From SBAX01 sp043806315 (lineage in GTDB: Bacteria > Planctomycetota > Phycisphaerae > UBA1845), in contig JAZDHF010000074.1 in assembly GCA_043806315.1 (NCBI GenBank), positions 1 through 5,638 of the forward strand: a DNA stretch of 5,638 nucleotides, given 5' to 3'. Both the position numbers and the translations under genes were made by a program. The notes beneath the pieces were generated by a model. That model did not search any database. It was not told the origin of the DNA and saw only the letters and a list, made by a program, of their open reading frames with translations. Below, one piece after another: positions 1-5,494 of this stretch. Numbering within the stretch: position 1 is the stretch's first letter; each line of letters begins with the position of its first letter.

Positions 1-54
1 CAAGCCGGATCGGTTGGAGGTGTCGCGAATGCAGCCGAGCATTACGTCCAGTGA

Positions 55-447
55 TCGAAGCGGAACGCCGGCCCAGTTGATGCTGATGGGGCCGAACAGT
101 CGGCGCTCGACAGGGTTCCACTTGGAGGCGCCTCTCGGATATGGACCGCTCACACTTGGGATGCATTCACGAGCGACATCTACAATGAACGCGTCGCGTT
201 CTGGCTATACATGGCTGAACCGCCGCCAATCAGGCGCAGATGGATTGAACGGATCATACTGTCTCAGAATGTCGACGGTGGCTGGACGTACGAGAAGTCT
301 GTCCGGCGCATGCTCGGCCAGTTTGTGGGTTATGACGCGTGTGTCGGAAAAAGCAGCCCTCACGCGACATTCCTCGCGCTTTATGCGCTTGCAGAGTACA
401 GGAACCGTTCCCTGCCTGAGGCTGCCTCGGACGGACATCCCCGATGA
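55..447 (+). pseudogene. Gene remnant with a terpene-cyclase/prenyltransferase-like repeat
   Basis: This frame is open from just after a TGA at 52-54 to the TGA at 445-447. It reads like real protein from about base 145 onward (WTAHTWDAFTSDIYNERV, then FWLYMAEPPPIRRRWIERI). The segment LSQNVDGGWTYE resembles the QW/DGGW repeat of squalene-hopene cyclases and related prenyltransferase-fold (alpha-alpha barrel) proteins. The helix PHATFLALYALAEYR fits the His-containing helix that often follows it. The only ATG in frame is at 211, which would give 78 residues and discard protein-like sequence upstream. I see no ATG, GTG or TTG between 55 and 211 in frame. I therefore read it as an N-terminally truncated remnant of a larger enzyme or repeat protein. 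No function is likely to remain. The family call rests on two short motifs and is tentative. An alternative is a small intact gene starting at 211. Confidence 0.5.
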
Positions 448-1241
448 TGTGTTCTCTAGTGACGGGTCGATCTGTCTGGGGTACAAGGAAAAATCGGTCG
501 CGCGGCGCGATGGCGTTCGCTGTCCATTGCGAAAACTCTATTCGGCGTGTTTCGCGGTGCTATCCGCCACAGCATTCTGCACTCTACCGAGCGGCACGGT
601 TGCAGTGCTCGCCGTTCTACTTCGACTGGGTGACCGAGACGGAGACCAAGCCGATCACCGTGGTGGGGGCGGAGATCCTGCCCAGCTCGGAGTACCGCGT
701 GCAGGCCTACGGTGCGTCGTGCAAGGGCAGTGAAGTCGGTTGTACGAACATTTCGGCGGCGGTGCGGATGCTCACGCGTCGTTCCGGCGACGTGGCTGCG
801 CGATTCAACCCGCCCGATTCCTCGACGCAGCCCGACGCGATCGATGTGACCCAGTTGGTCAACAAGTTCAAGAACGTGCCCGGCTCGCCGATCAAGCCGA
901 TCGCCCAATTGCAACCGAACCTGCCGGAGCTCAACGCGGACATCGACGCGTCGGACATTGTGGCGGTGGTGGACGCGGTGAAAGGCTTTGCCTATCCGTT
1001 CGGCGGTCCATGCCCGTGCCCGTCGCTGGTGACCTGCGGTCCCGCCACGGGCAGTCTCGCGTGTCCGGGAGGTGCGGGCACATGCACCGGCTCGGGGCTT
1101 CCCGGCCTTGGTGCCGGCGCCATGTGCGTGAAGACGTGCAGCGGCAGCGGCGATCCGTGCATCAACAACACGCACTGTCCAACGGGTGAGACGTGCGGCA
1201 GTCCGTTCTGCCGCGACAAGTGCGGGCGGTGCAAGCCGTAG
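444..1241 (+). CDS. C-terminal part of a secreted Cys-rich protein with dockerin-like helices; 5' end doubtful
   Basis: The frame encodes 265 residues from ATG 444. Convincing protein begins near residue 53 (base 600): LQCSPFYFDW, then GAEILPSSEYRVQA at 75-88, a beta-rich domain I associate with the C-terminal half of large secreted planctomycete proteins. Residues 130-186 hold two helical segments (DAIDVTQLVNKFKN and DIDASDIVAVVDAVKGFAYP) that look like degenerate dockerin-type repeats without full calcium loops. The last 76 residues carry 13 cysteines and end in CRDKCGRCKP, which suggests a disulfide-rich extracellular tail. Residues 1-50 are Arg-rich, lack a signal peptide and resemble no part of the family, so the true N-terminal region seems lost or frameshifted. 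A signal-peptide-like stretch occurs in another frame at 527-600. ATG 447 and 510 are alternative starts. The gene may be a pseudogene. The C-terminal two thirds are well supported as coding-derived. Confidence 0.7.
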   Translation: MMCSLVTGRSVWGTRKNRSRGAMAFAVHCENSIRRVSRCYPPQHSALYRAARLQCSPFYFDWVTETETKPITVVGAEILPSSEYRVQAYGASCKGSEVGCTNISAAVRMLTRRSGDVAARFNPPDSSTQPDAIDVTQLVNKFKNVPGSPIKPIAQLQPNLPELNADIDASDIVAVVDAVKGFAYPFGGPCPCPSLVTCGPATGSLACPGGAGTCTGSGLPGLGAGAMCVKTCSGSGDPCINNTHCPTGETCGSPFCRDKCGRCKP

Positions 1242-1312
1242 GGGCGGAAACGTCAAACAGCGGCAAAGTCAGAGCGCCGAAAAGAGAATGAATCCGGAGC
1301 GCGGAGGCGTGT
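1242..1312. other. Short convergent intergenic gap
   Basis: These 71 bases separate the plus-strand Cys-rich frame from the minus-strand thymidine kinase gene. The two stop codons face each other. I looked for a stem followed by a T-run on either strand and found no convincing intrinsic terminator. Confidence 0.5.
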
Positions 1313-1861
1313 TCATGAGGGCGGTTCGGGCGGGGGTCGCCAACAGTTCCGGCAGCGCGGTTCGTAGTTGTCGGGTTCGACGACCATTTGGCCGTCGATG
1401 ATGGGTGTGAGGCGTTGGGTACGGTCCGCGACGGCGCCGCATCGAGCGCACGTCGCCGTCGTCACGATGGGTTCGTCGGCGATGGCCAGCAGTCGCTCGC
1501 CGAGGGGAAACGGTCGGCCCCAGCTATCGGGTCGCAGCGAGGTCAGTACGACCTCGATGCCCCGTTCGGCCAAGCGGGCGACGACATCGGCCAGGCCCTC
1601 ATCGAAAAAGTGGGCCTCGTCGACGGCGACGATCTCGGTGTCATCGGTGATGTGTCGCTCGATCTCACTGGCATTCGCAACCACAATGGCAGGCAAGGCC
1701 TTCCCTCCGTGGGATACGATCGCCGAAGCGCTGTAGCGAGTGTCAATCACGTGCTTGAAGGCCGAGGCCTTCCCGCGAGGGTAGGCCTCCAGACGACGCA
1801 ATAACTCGGTCGTCTTGCCGCTGAACATGCAGCCGCAGATCACGGTGATGGTCCCGTACAC
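1313..1861 (-). CDS. tdk: Thymidine kinase (type II, Zn-binding)
   Basis: This cytosolic salvage enzyme transfers the gamma-phosphate of ATP to thymidine (and deoxyuridine) to give dTMP. With a GTG start at 1861 the protein has 182 residues, close to the usual 190-200. It begins about nine residues before the P-loop GCMFSGKT (10-17), as is normal for the family. VDEAHFF at 80-86 supplies the Walker B Asp and catalytic Glu82. The lasso-loop segment SLRPDSWGRPF (108-118) is divergent from the usual GLDxDFxGxPF. Two Cys pairs, CARC (138/141) and CRNC (170/173), form the structural zinc site. A longer frame reaching 2008 would overlap yggS and translate palindromic repeat DNA, so I reject it. A GAGAG purine stretch lies just upstream of the GTG. 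It lies downstream of yggS on the same strand, 103 bases away, so it may be co-transcribed. Confidence 0.94.
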   Translation of the reverse strand: MYGTITVICGCMFSGKTTELLRRLEAYPRGKASAFKHVIDTRYSASAIVSHGGKALPAIVVANASEIERHITDDTEIVAVDEAHFFDEGLADVVARLAERGIEVVLTSLRPDSWGRPFPLGERLLAIADEPIVTTATCARCGAVADRTQRLTPIIDGQMVVEPDNYEPRCRNCWRPPPEPPS

Positions 1862-1964
1862 CGCTTCGCTCTCGGCGGGCGAAGCCCGTCCTACCGGAAC
1901 TGAAGCCCGCAGCTTGGAACTCCGCGGCTCAGACCGCGCGGGATGAATCCCGCGGCTCGGGGGA
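1862..1964. repeat. REP-like palindromic repeat cluster between yggS and tdk
   Basis: The 103-base gap is made of short palindromes and repeated words. CGCGGGATGAATCCCGCG at 1937-1954 is a perfect 8-bp inverted repeat with a 2-base centre. CGGGCGAAGCCCG at 1876-1888 is a 5-bp stem with a GAA loop. CCGCGGCTC occurs at 1922-1930 and again at 1951-1958 (with one more C before it). GAAGCCCG occurs at 1881-1888 and 1902-1909. These words look like a genome-wide repetitive extragenic palindrome family. That needs the rest of the genome to confirm. As RNA the stems could weaken read-through from yggS into tdk or stabilise the upstream transcript, but there is no T-run to mark a standard terminator. 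Confidence 0.6.
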
Positions 1965-2729
1965 TTATTCGACCTCGGCGGGTCGGGGGGCAAGCTCGAT
2001 TCCTTCAAAGAGCGCGGAGCCGATCCGCACGTGGGTCGCCCCGGCCTCGATGCCGTACTCGAAGTCGCTGCTCATCCCCATCGAAAGCTCCTTGAAGGCG
2101 GGTCCGCAGATGCGCTCGCCGATGACCTCGTCGAAAAGTTCACGGACGCGCCGGAACGTATGGCGTGTCACCGATGCGTCGTTGGTCAGGGGCGCCATGG
2201 CCATCAGCCCGCGCAACTCGATGTGCCGCAGGGAGTTGATCTGTTCCGCGAGGTGGGTGGTCGCCGCGACGGCCACGCCGAGTTTTGAGTTTTCTCCGCT
2301 CGCGTTGACCTCCAGGAGGACGGGCATCTTTCGCCCGAGCTTAGCCGACTCGGCGTCGATCTCCTCGGCTAATCGCAGACTGTCCACGGAGTGAATCAAC
2401 TCCACCCACGGTAGAACCGCCCGGACCTTGTTGCGTTGTAAATGGCCGATCATGTGCCAGCGCGGCGCCGACAACGGGGCGGACGAAGAATCCCATCCCC
2501 GACGGCTCAACCACTCCTTGAGCATCGCCGCCCGGCGGATCAATTCCTGCACGCGGTTCTCGCCGAGGTCGGTGAGGCCGATCTCCACGAGTGTGCGAAT
2601 GATGTCCAGGCTCGCGGCCTTCGTGACCGCCACGAGCGTGACGCTGGAGGGTTTGCGATGCGCCCGCTCGCAGGCGTCGGCGATGCGCTGCTCGATTCGC
2701 TTCCAGTTCTCGGTGAGCTTGCGTTTCAT
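1965..2729 (-). CDS. yggS: YggS/PLPBP family pyridoxal-phosphate-binding protein
   Basis: This is a 254-residue cytosolic protein of the YggS/PROSC family. These are single-domain TIM-barrel PLP carriers that maintain vitamin B6 and amino-acid/keto-acid homeostasis and have no known enzyme activity. The PLP Schiff-base lysine is K37 in LVAVTKAAS. Other family landmarks are LGENRVQEL (55-63), WHMIGHLQRNK (91-101), the SVDS motif (114-117), VNASGENSKLG (141-151), GLMAMAP (174-180) and the phosphate-binding C-terminal run LSMGMSSDFEYGIEAG followed by VRIGSALFEG. The length is slightly above the usual 225-235, with a small insert around residues 74-89 and a short C-terminal extension. The start ATG is preceded by GGGGAAG at suitable spacing. 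A candidate promoter lies at 2777-2805. In many bacteria yggS sits near division or proline genes. Here it lies ahead of thymidine kinase. Confidence 0.97.
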   Translation of the reverse strand: MKRKLTENWKRIEQRIADACERAHRKPSSVTLVAVTKAASLDIIRTLVEIGLTDLGENRVQELIRRAAMLKEWLSRRGWDSSSAPLSAPRWHMIGHLQRNKVRAVLPWVELIHSVDSLRLAEEIDAESAKLGRKMPVLLEVNASGENSKLGVAVAATTHLAEQINSLRHIELRGLMAMAPLTNDASVTRHTFRRVRELFDEVIGERICGPAFKELSMGMSSDFEYGIEAGATHVRIGSALFEGIELAPRPAEVE

Positions 2730-2776
2730 CGACGGAGCTTCCCCGGCGAGCGCCGTACCCGGACGCCGCCGTGGGG

Positions 2777-2805
2777 ATCATACCCAATGGACTACTCGCC
2801 GTCAG
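2777..2805 (-). promoter_or_regulatory. Candidate sigma70-type promoter for yggS (and tdk)
   Basis: Read on the minus strand, CTGACG (2805-2800) and TATGAT (2782-2777) are separated by exactly 17 bases, a good match to -35 and -10 boxes. The -10 box lies about 48 bases before the yggS start codon. The context ATTGGGTAT-N2-TCC around the -10 is also present at the opposite, plus-strand candidate promoter. This is a sequence match only. Confidence 0.5.
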
Positions 2806-2913
2806 CCGCAAAGAGACCCTTGGCCCGGAGAATGGTCAAGACAGGCTGGGCCGGCGTGTGGGGCGCACCGCGACAAGAAACTGGGTGTGTGACGCGACAG
2901 GCCGGCCTACAAC

Positions 2914-2942
2914 TGGTTGCGTGGGTTCGGATTGGGTATACT
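2914..2942 (+). promoter_or_regulatory. Candidate promoter of the MNT-HEPN operon
   Basis: TATACT at 2937-2942 is a good -10 box. A weak -35 candidate, TGGTTG at 2914-2919, lies 17 bases upstream. TTGCGT at 2917-2922 is a better box but only 14 bases away. Transcription would start about 65 bases before the MNT start codon. The palindrome AGGCCGGCCT lies six bases upstream of the -35 candidate and could be an operator. This is inference. Confidence 0.4.
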
Positions 2943-3014
2943 CCTATTCAAACCTCGGCGGTTACTGAAACTTAGGTCGTGTAACTGAGCCCGGGTTAGA
3001 GAACCGGACAAACC

Positions 3015-3317
3015 ATGAAATCTCGCTTGCCCATCGATCCCGAGTGGATCGCCGCCTTCTGCCGAAAGTGGAAGGTCAGGGAGTTCTCGCTGTTTGGGTC
3101 GGTGTTGCGTGAGGATTTTGGACCGGACAGCGACATCGACGTACTGGTCGAGCTCGCTCCGGGGCACGGGCTGGGACTTTCCGACTGGGTGGAAATGATC
3201 GACGAACTGAAAGCGACTTTCGGTCGCGATGTCGATCTGGTCTCGAAGCGAGGTCTGAAGAACCCTTTTCGCCGTCACACGATCCTTGCCAATCGCGAGA
3301 TCATCCATGCGGCTTGA
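3015..3317 (+). CDS. mntA: MNT-domain nucleotidyltransferase antitoxin (MntA-like)
   Basis: This 100-residue minimal nucleotidyltransferase is the antitoxin half of HEPN/MNT toxin-antitoxin modules. In characterised members the MNT protein transfers AMP from ATP to a tyrosine next to the HEPN active site, which silences the RNase. The catalytic signature is complete: FGSVLREDFGPDSDIDVLVE has G28-S29 followed after ten residues by D40-x-D42 (GS-x10-DxD). D74 in DVDLVSK is the expected third metal ligand. The length is typical. The ATG has only a weak purine-rich leader (AGAGAA) about 12 bases upstream, partly inside a small hairpin. The 3' end overlaps the HEPN gene by 11 bases, so the two are probably translationally coupled. 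Unlike its partner, this gene shows no damage. Confidence 0.93.
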   Translation: MKSRLPIDPEWIAAFCRKWKVREFSLFGSVLREDFGPDSDIDVLVELAPGHGLGLSDWVEMIDELKATFGRDVDLVSKRGLKNPFRRHTILANREIIHAA

Positions 3318-3671
3318 TCCCGACGATGCCGCATTCCTTTGGGATATGTTGGAGACGGCTCGCGGCGTTGTCGATGCCGTCCGCGGCGTCTCGTTCGAGC
3401 GCTACCGGGCGGACACAAACCTGCGACTGGCGATCGAGCGTCGCATCGAGATCATCGGCGAAGCCGCCAATCGCGTCTCCCGCCCTGGCAAGATGCCCAC
3501 CCGGAGATCGGGTGGCGCAGCATTATCGCTCAGCGCCACGTTCTCGCGTATGAGTACGGCGATATCGACGACGAACTAATCTGGACCGTCGCGACGGAAC
3601 ACATCCCGGCGTTGATCGCTAAGCTCGAACGGATTACGCCCCCGCCGCCCACGGACGAGCGCGAGTCGTAG
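3307..3671 (+). pseudogene. hepT: HEPN-domain toxin (DUF86/HepT-like), frameshifted and with altered active site
   Basis: HepT-type HEPN proteins are small all-helical RNases whose active site is R-x4-6-H-x-Y. The first 58 residues read in one frame from ATG 3307 (MRLDPDDAAFLWDMLETARG ... AIERRIEIIGEAANRVS). After base 3480 the family sequence continues in a different frame (PWQDAHPEIGWRSIIAQ, then DDELIWTVATEHIPALIAKL) to the TAG at 3669. One missing base in the C-rich stretch near 3478-3485 explains the shift. Restoring it gives about 121 residues, a normal length. The unrepaired frame runs into unrelated sequence and stops at 3579. The active-site motif also differs: RHVLAYEY replaces the usual RNxxxHxY, so the catalytic His is Tyr (codon TAT 3549-3551) and the usual Asn is His. 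The gene follows the MNT antitoxin with an 11-base overlap. A sequencing error could explain the shift but would not explain the substitution. Confidence 0.86.
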
Positions 3672-3679
3672 GCCCTCGG

Positions 3680-3711
3680 CGAGTCACGCGGCTCGGCGAG
3701 CGAGTCACGCG
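3680..3711. repeat. Two 11-base direct repeats at the convergent gene ends
   Basis: CGAGTCACGCG occurs at 3680-3690 and 3701-3711, a 21-base period. A partial copy, GCGAGTC, lies at 3661-3667 inside the HEPN stop region. The second copy overlaps the stop codon of the minus-strand gene. The role is unknown. It may be a small tandem duplication. No terminator stem with T-run is visible in this 33-base gap. Confidence 0.45.
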
Positions 3712-4220
3712 TCAGCGAGGACGGCCCGGCGGAGGGTGGCGCGGCGTTCGGCGTCTCGTTGGCCGACGCCGAATTGCAGAACTTGGCCGGCGCTGTCGGA
3801 GATCGTGCCCAGATGGCGTTGGACGGCCAGGCTTTCGATCTCCTCCTCCTCGCTGGGAAGCTCATTCTCCGAGAACCCGCCCATGAGCGTAAAGGAGGCG
3901 ATGGAGATGTCGGACCGGCCTAGGTCTGCGATCGCCCGGTCCCAGTCGTCCATGGAGAGGGTCCCGCTGTTGATCATTTCGCGGAGGTCGATGAACTCCT
4001 CGGCTAAGGTCGGGCACTTGATGTCTACTGCTCCCATGATGGTCAGGAAGAACTGCCGCGGCGGATGGGTCTTGCCCTCCCGTTCCTGAAAACGCTGGGC
4101 CAGAATCTGCCGGGCGACAGTCGAGCGCTTCAGGTCGCAGGCGCCCATCAGGGTCACATAAACCTTGCGTTCGGGCCGGACACGCCCGTCGTAGCCGCTC
4201 ATAATGCAAAACTGAATCAT
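3705..4220 (-). CDS. Unrecognised small protein with three LMG repeats (LiaF/DUF1707-like)
   Basis: With the ATG at 4220 the protein has 171 residues. I prefer this start because GGTGAGG lies six bases upstream. A frame start at 4304 would add 28 residues encoded partly by a hairpin. There is no signal peptide or membrane helix, so it is probably cytosolic. A unit recurs three times: VYVTLMGACDLKRSTVARQI (20-39), FFLTIMGAVDIKCPTLAEEF (57-76) and ASFTLMGGFSENELPSEEEE (108-127). Residues 81-105 are a helical segment MINSGTLSMDDWDRAIADLG that recalls short SHOCT/DUF1707-type helices. Strands ending in (L/I)MG(G/A) followed by charged residues resemble the C-terminal beta-repeat region of LiaF/DUF2154 and 'cell wall-active antibiotics response' proteins. 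A role in envelope stress is possible but unproven. It lies downstream of the FecR gene on the same strand. Coding status is likely and function unknown. Confidence 0.72.
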   Translation of the reverse strand: MIQFCIMSGYDGRVRPERKVYVTLMGACDLKRSTVARQILAQRFQEREGKTHPPRQFFLTIMGAVDIKCPTLAEEFIDLREMINSGTLSMDDWDRAIADLGRSDISIASFTLMGGFSENELPSEEEEIESLAVQRHLGTISDSAGQVLQFGVGQRDAERRATLRRAVLADA

Positions 4221-4276
4221 GGTGAACCTCACCCCCGATTCGCGGGTTGCGCGTCTCGGTGGGGTATTCGAGCCTG

Positions 4277-4300
4277 CGGACCGCTTATTCCAGCGGTCCG
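4277..4300 (-). terminator. Hairpin between the FecR gene and the LMG-repeat gene
   Basis: CGGACCGC (4277-4284) and GCGGTCCG (4293-4300) form a perfect 8-bp GC-rich stem with the 8-base loop TTATTCCA. It begins about 32 bases after the FecR stop codon on the minus strand. No T-run follows in the direction of transcription, so it is not a textbook intrinsic terminator. It may protect the 3' end or attenuate read-through into the next gene. Confidence 0.45.
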
Positions 4301-4331
4301 GCAAGAAAGTGTAAGCCCTACGGCTCGCCGC

Positions 4332-5471
4332 TCAACGGTGCGGCGCGGACCACCCCGAAGGCCGGAGAAACGCCGGGCGGCGCGACGAAGTAACCCCTGC
4401 ACGTGAACTCCCCGCGCCCGCCGGAACCATCGCTCGGAAGGTCAAGCCTGTGCCAAAGTTACCTTCGGGTCGATTGATCGGTCCGGGCCGACCGACCGCG
4501 GTCGTGGGCAGTGGCGCAGCGGCGGGGAAGTTCGCCCCGATCTGATTGAGCACGAAGTCCGCGCTCACCCGTCCGGAAAGACTGGCCAACGTCGATCCGC
4601 CGCCGGGGGCCAGCACGCCGTAGCCGGTCGCGTTGGTCAGCGTGAACTCCGCGTCGGCGGCCGTCACCGACTCCGGCTGATAGAACGTCACGTTGTGGTC
4701 GAAGATGTTCTGCTTGATCCACATATTGGCGATGTTCGCGTCGGTGGCGTACTGGCCGGGACGCACGAGTTTGGAACGAAAGCGGTCCTGCCCCAGCTTT
4801 TGGATCGCCTCCACCAATCCATACTCCGCGAGCGAAACCCGAAACCGTCCCGTGCCCGGCTCGACCTCGATCTCCCACCCCTCGGTGCCGCGTTTGGCCA
4901 GCGTCGCGACGGGTGAATCGACGATCACGTCGGCGCGGACCGTGCCCTCGCTCGATCCGCCCCGAACGGTGCCGTAGCCCAGCCCGATGCGGACGTTCTC
5001 GACGTTGGCGCTGCGGTAGAGTTGGTCGAGGCCCGCGAACGTCGCGCTGCGCAGGCTCACGACCGTCGTTTCACCGAACTTCAAGTTGACGTGCGAGCGC
5101 AATCCGGTGCGGATTTGCGAACCCGGCTTGAGCTGATCGTTGAGCTTGACCGCCGTCCAACCCTCGTTCGCGACCGGCGACACCCCGACGGTCGCCCAAT
5201 CCACCGAACCTTCGACCTCAATCACGATCGCGGGGAGCGGTTGTATTTCGGGGGGGGCGTCCGCGGGCTTTGCGTCCCTGGTTGGTGGGACCGGTGTCGG
5301 GGTTTCCTGGTTCGTCGCCGCAGGCTCGGGAGGATCAGAGTTGGCGTAGGCCTGGCTTACGCACGCCACGGTGAACGCAATCAGTGCCATGGCAAGCGCC
5401 AATCGAGGAACGAACGAAACACAATCGAGAACAACGGATGCACGCCGCACAGGTTCGGCCCCCTTAGACAA
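4332..5471 (-). CDS. Secreted FecR-domain protein
   Basis: The 379-residue protein begins with an N-terminal signal: basic residues, then hydrophobic LALAMALIAFTVACVSQ and an AYA|NS signal-peptidase I site after residue 43. A Pro/Thr/Asp-rich linker follows (45-80). Residues 82-190 match the FecR beta-domain: EVEGSVDWATVG, WTAVKLNDQLKPGSQIRTG, VNLKFGETTVVSLRSAT, then VRIGLGYGTVRGG and VDSPVATLAKRGTEGWEIEV. The region 240-350 holds further beta-like sequence and the Gly/Ala/Pro/Arg-rich tail (350-379) looks unstructured. Unlike classical FecR it has no cytoplasmic anti-sigma helix, and I see no sigma factor gene nearby, so it is more likely an envelope or surface structural/ligand-binding protein than an iron regulator. 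The longest frame starts with TTG 5471, preceded by GGGAG at good spacing. GTG 5450, preceded by AAGGGGG, is equally plausible and still leaves a signal peptide. Confidence 0.88.
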   Translation of the reverse strand: MSKGAEPVRRASVVLDCVSFVPRLALAMALIAFTVACVSQAYANSDPPEPAATNQETPTPVPPTRDAKPADAPPEIQPLPAIVIEVEGSVDWATVGVSPVANEGWTAVKLNDQLKPGSQIRTGLRSHVNLKFGETTVVSLRSATFAGLDQLYRSANVENVRIGLGYGTVRGGSSEGTVRADVIVDSPVATLAKRGTEGWEIEVEPGTGRFRVSLAEYGLVEAIQKLGQDRFRSKLVRPGQYATDANIANMWIKQNIFDHNVTFYQPESVTAADAEFTLTNATGYGVLAPGGGSTLASLSGRVSADFVLNQIGANFPAAAPLPTTAVGRPGPINRPEGNFGTGLTFRAMVPAGAGSSRAGVTSSRRPAFLRPSGWSAPHR

Positions 5472-5494
5472 CGCGGACTCCCGCGACTGCTCTG

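Larger units (their letters stand above)
2730..3014. other. Divergent intergenic region between yggS and the MNT gene
   Basis: This 285-base region separates genes transcribed away from each other. It holds one candidate promoter for each direction. It also has a perfect 10-bp palindrome AGGCCGGCCT at 2899-2908, directly upstream of the plus-strand promoter. An imperfect hairpin CCGGGTTAGAGAACCGG lies at 2991-3007, just before the MNT start. I see no small gene in it. The short open frames that cross it have no coding character. Confidence 0.5.

Noticed and set aside
14..733. A 239-residue plus-strand open frame
   Set aside because: It crosses both the cyclase-like remnant and the Cys-rich domain in the wrong frame and shows no protein character, except the short signal-like stretch at 527-600, which is reported separately.
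456..1256. A 266-residue open frame on the minus strand
   Set aside because: It lies opposite the Cys-rich plus-strand gene. Its peptide is Arg/His/Ala-rich with no domain pattern, as expected for the antisense of GC-rich coding DNA.
1862..2008. N-terminal extension of thymidine kinase
   Set aside because: It is encoded by palindromic repeats and overlaps the end of yggS. The family N-terminus fits the GTG at 1861.
2341..2811. Open frame of 156 residues opposite/alongside yggS on the minus strand
   Set aside because: It is an out-of-frame shadow of yggS, whose own frame has every family motif.
2442..2975. Plus-strand open frame of 177 residues
   Set aside because: It is antisense to yggS for half its length and then runs through the divergent promoter region. 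No recognisable domain.
3661..3711. Possible CRISPR-like repeats
   Set aside because: Only two full copies of 11 bases with a 10-base gap. Too short and too few for an array.
4221..4304. Upstream extension of the LMG-repeat protein to an ATG at 4304
   Set aside because: It would translate the 4277-4300 hairpin and gives a low-complexity peptide. The ATG at 4220 has a much better ribosome site.
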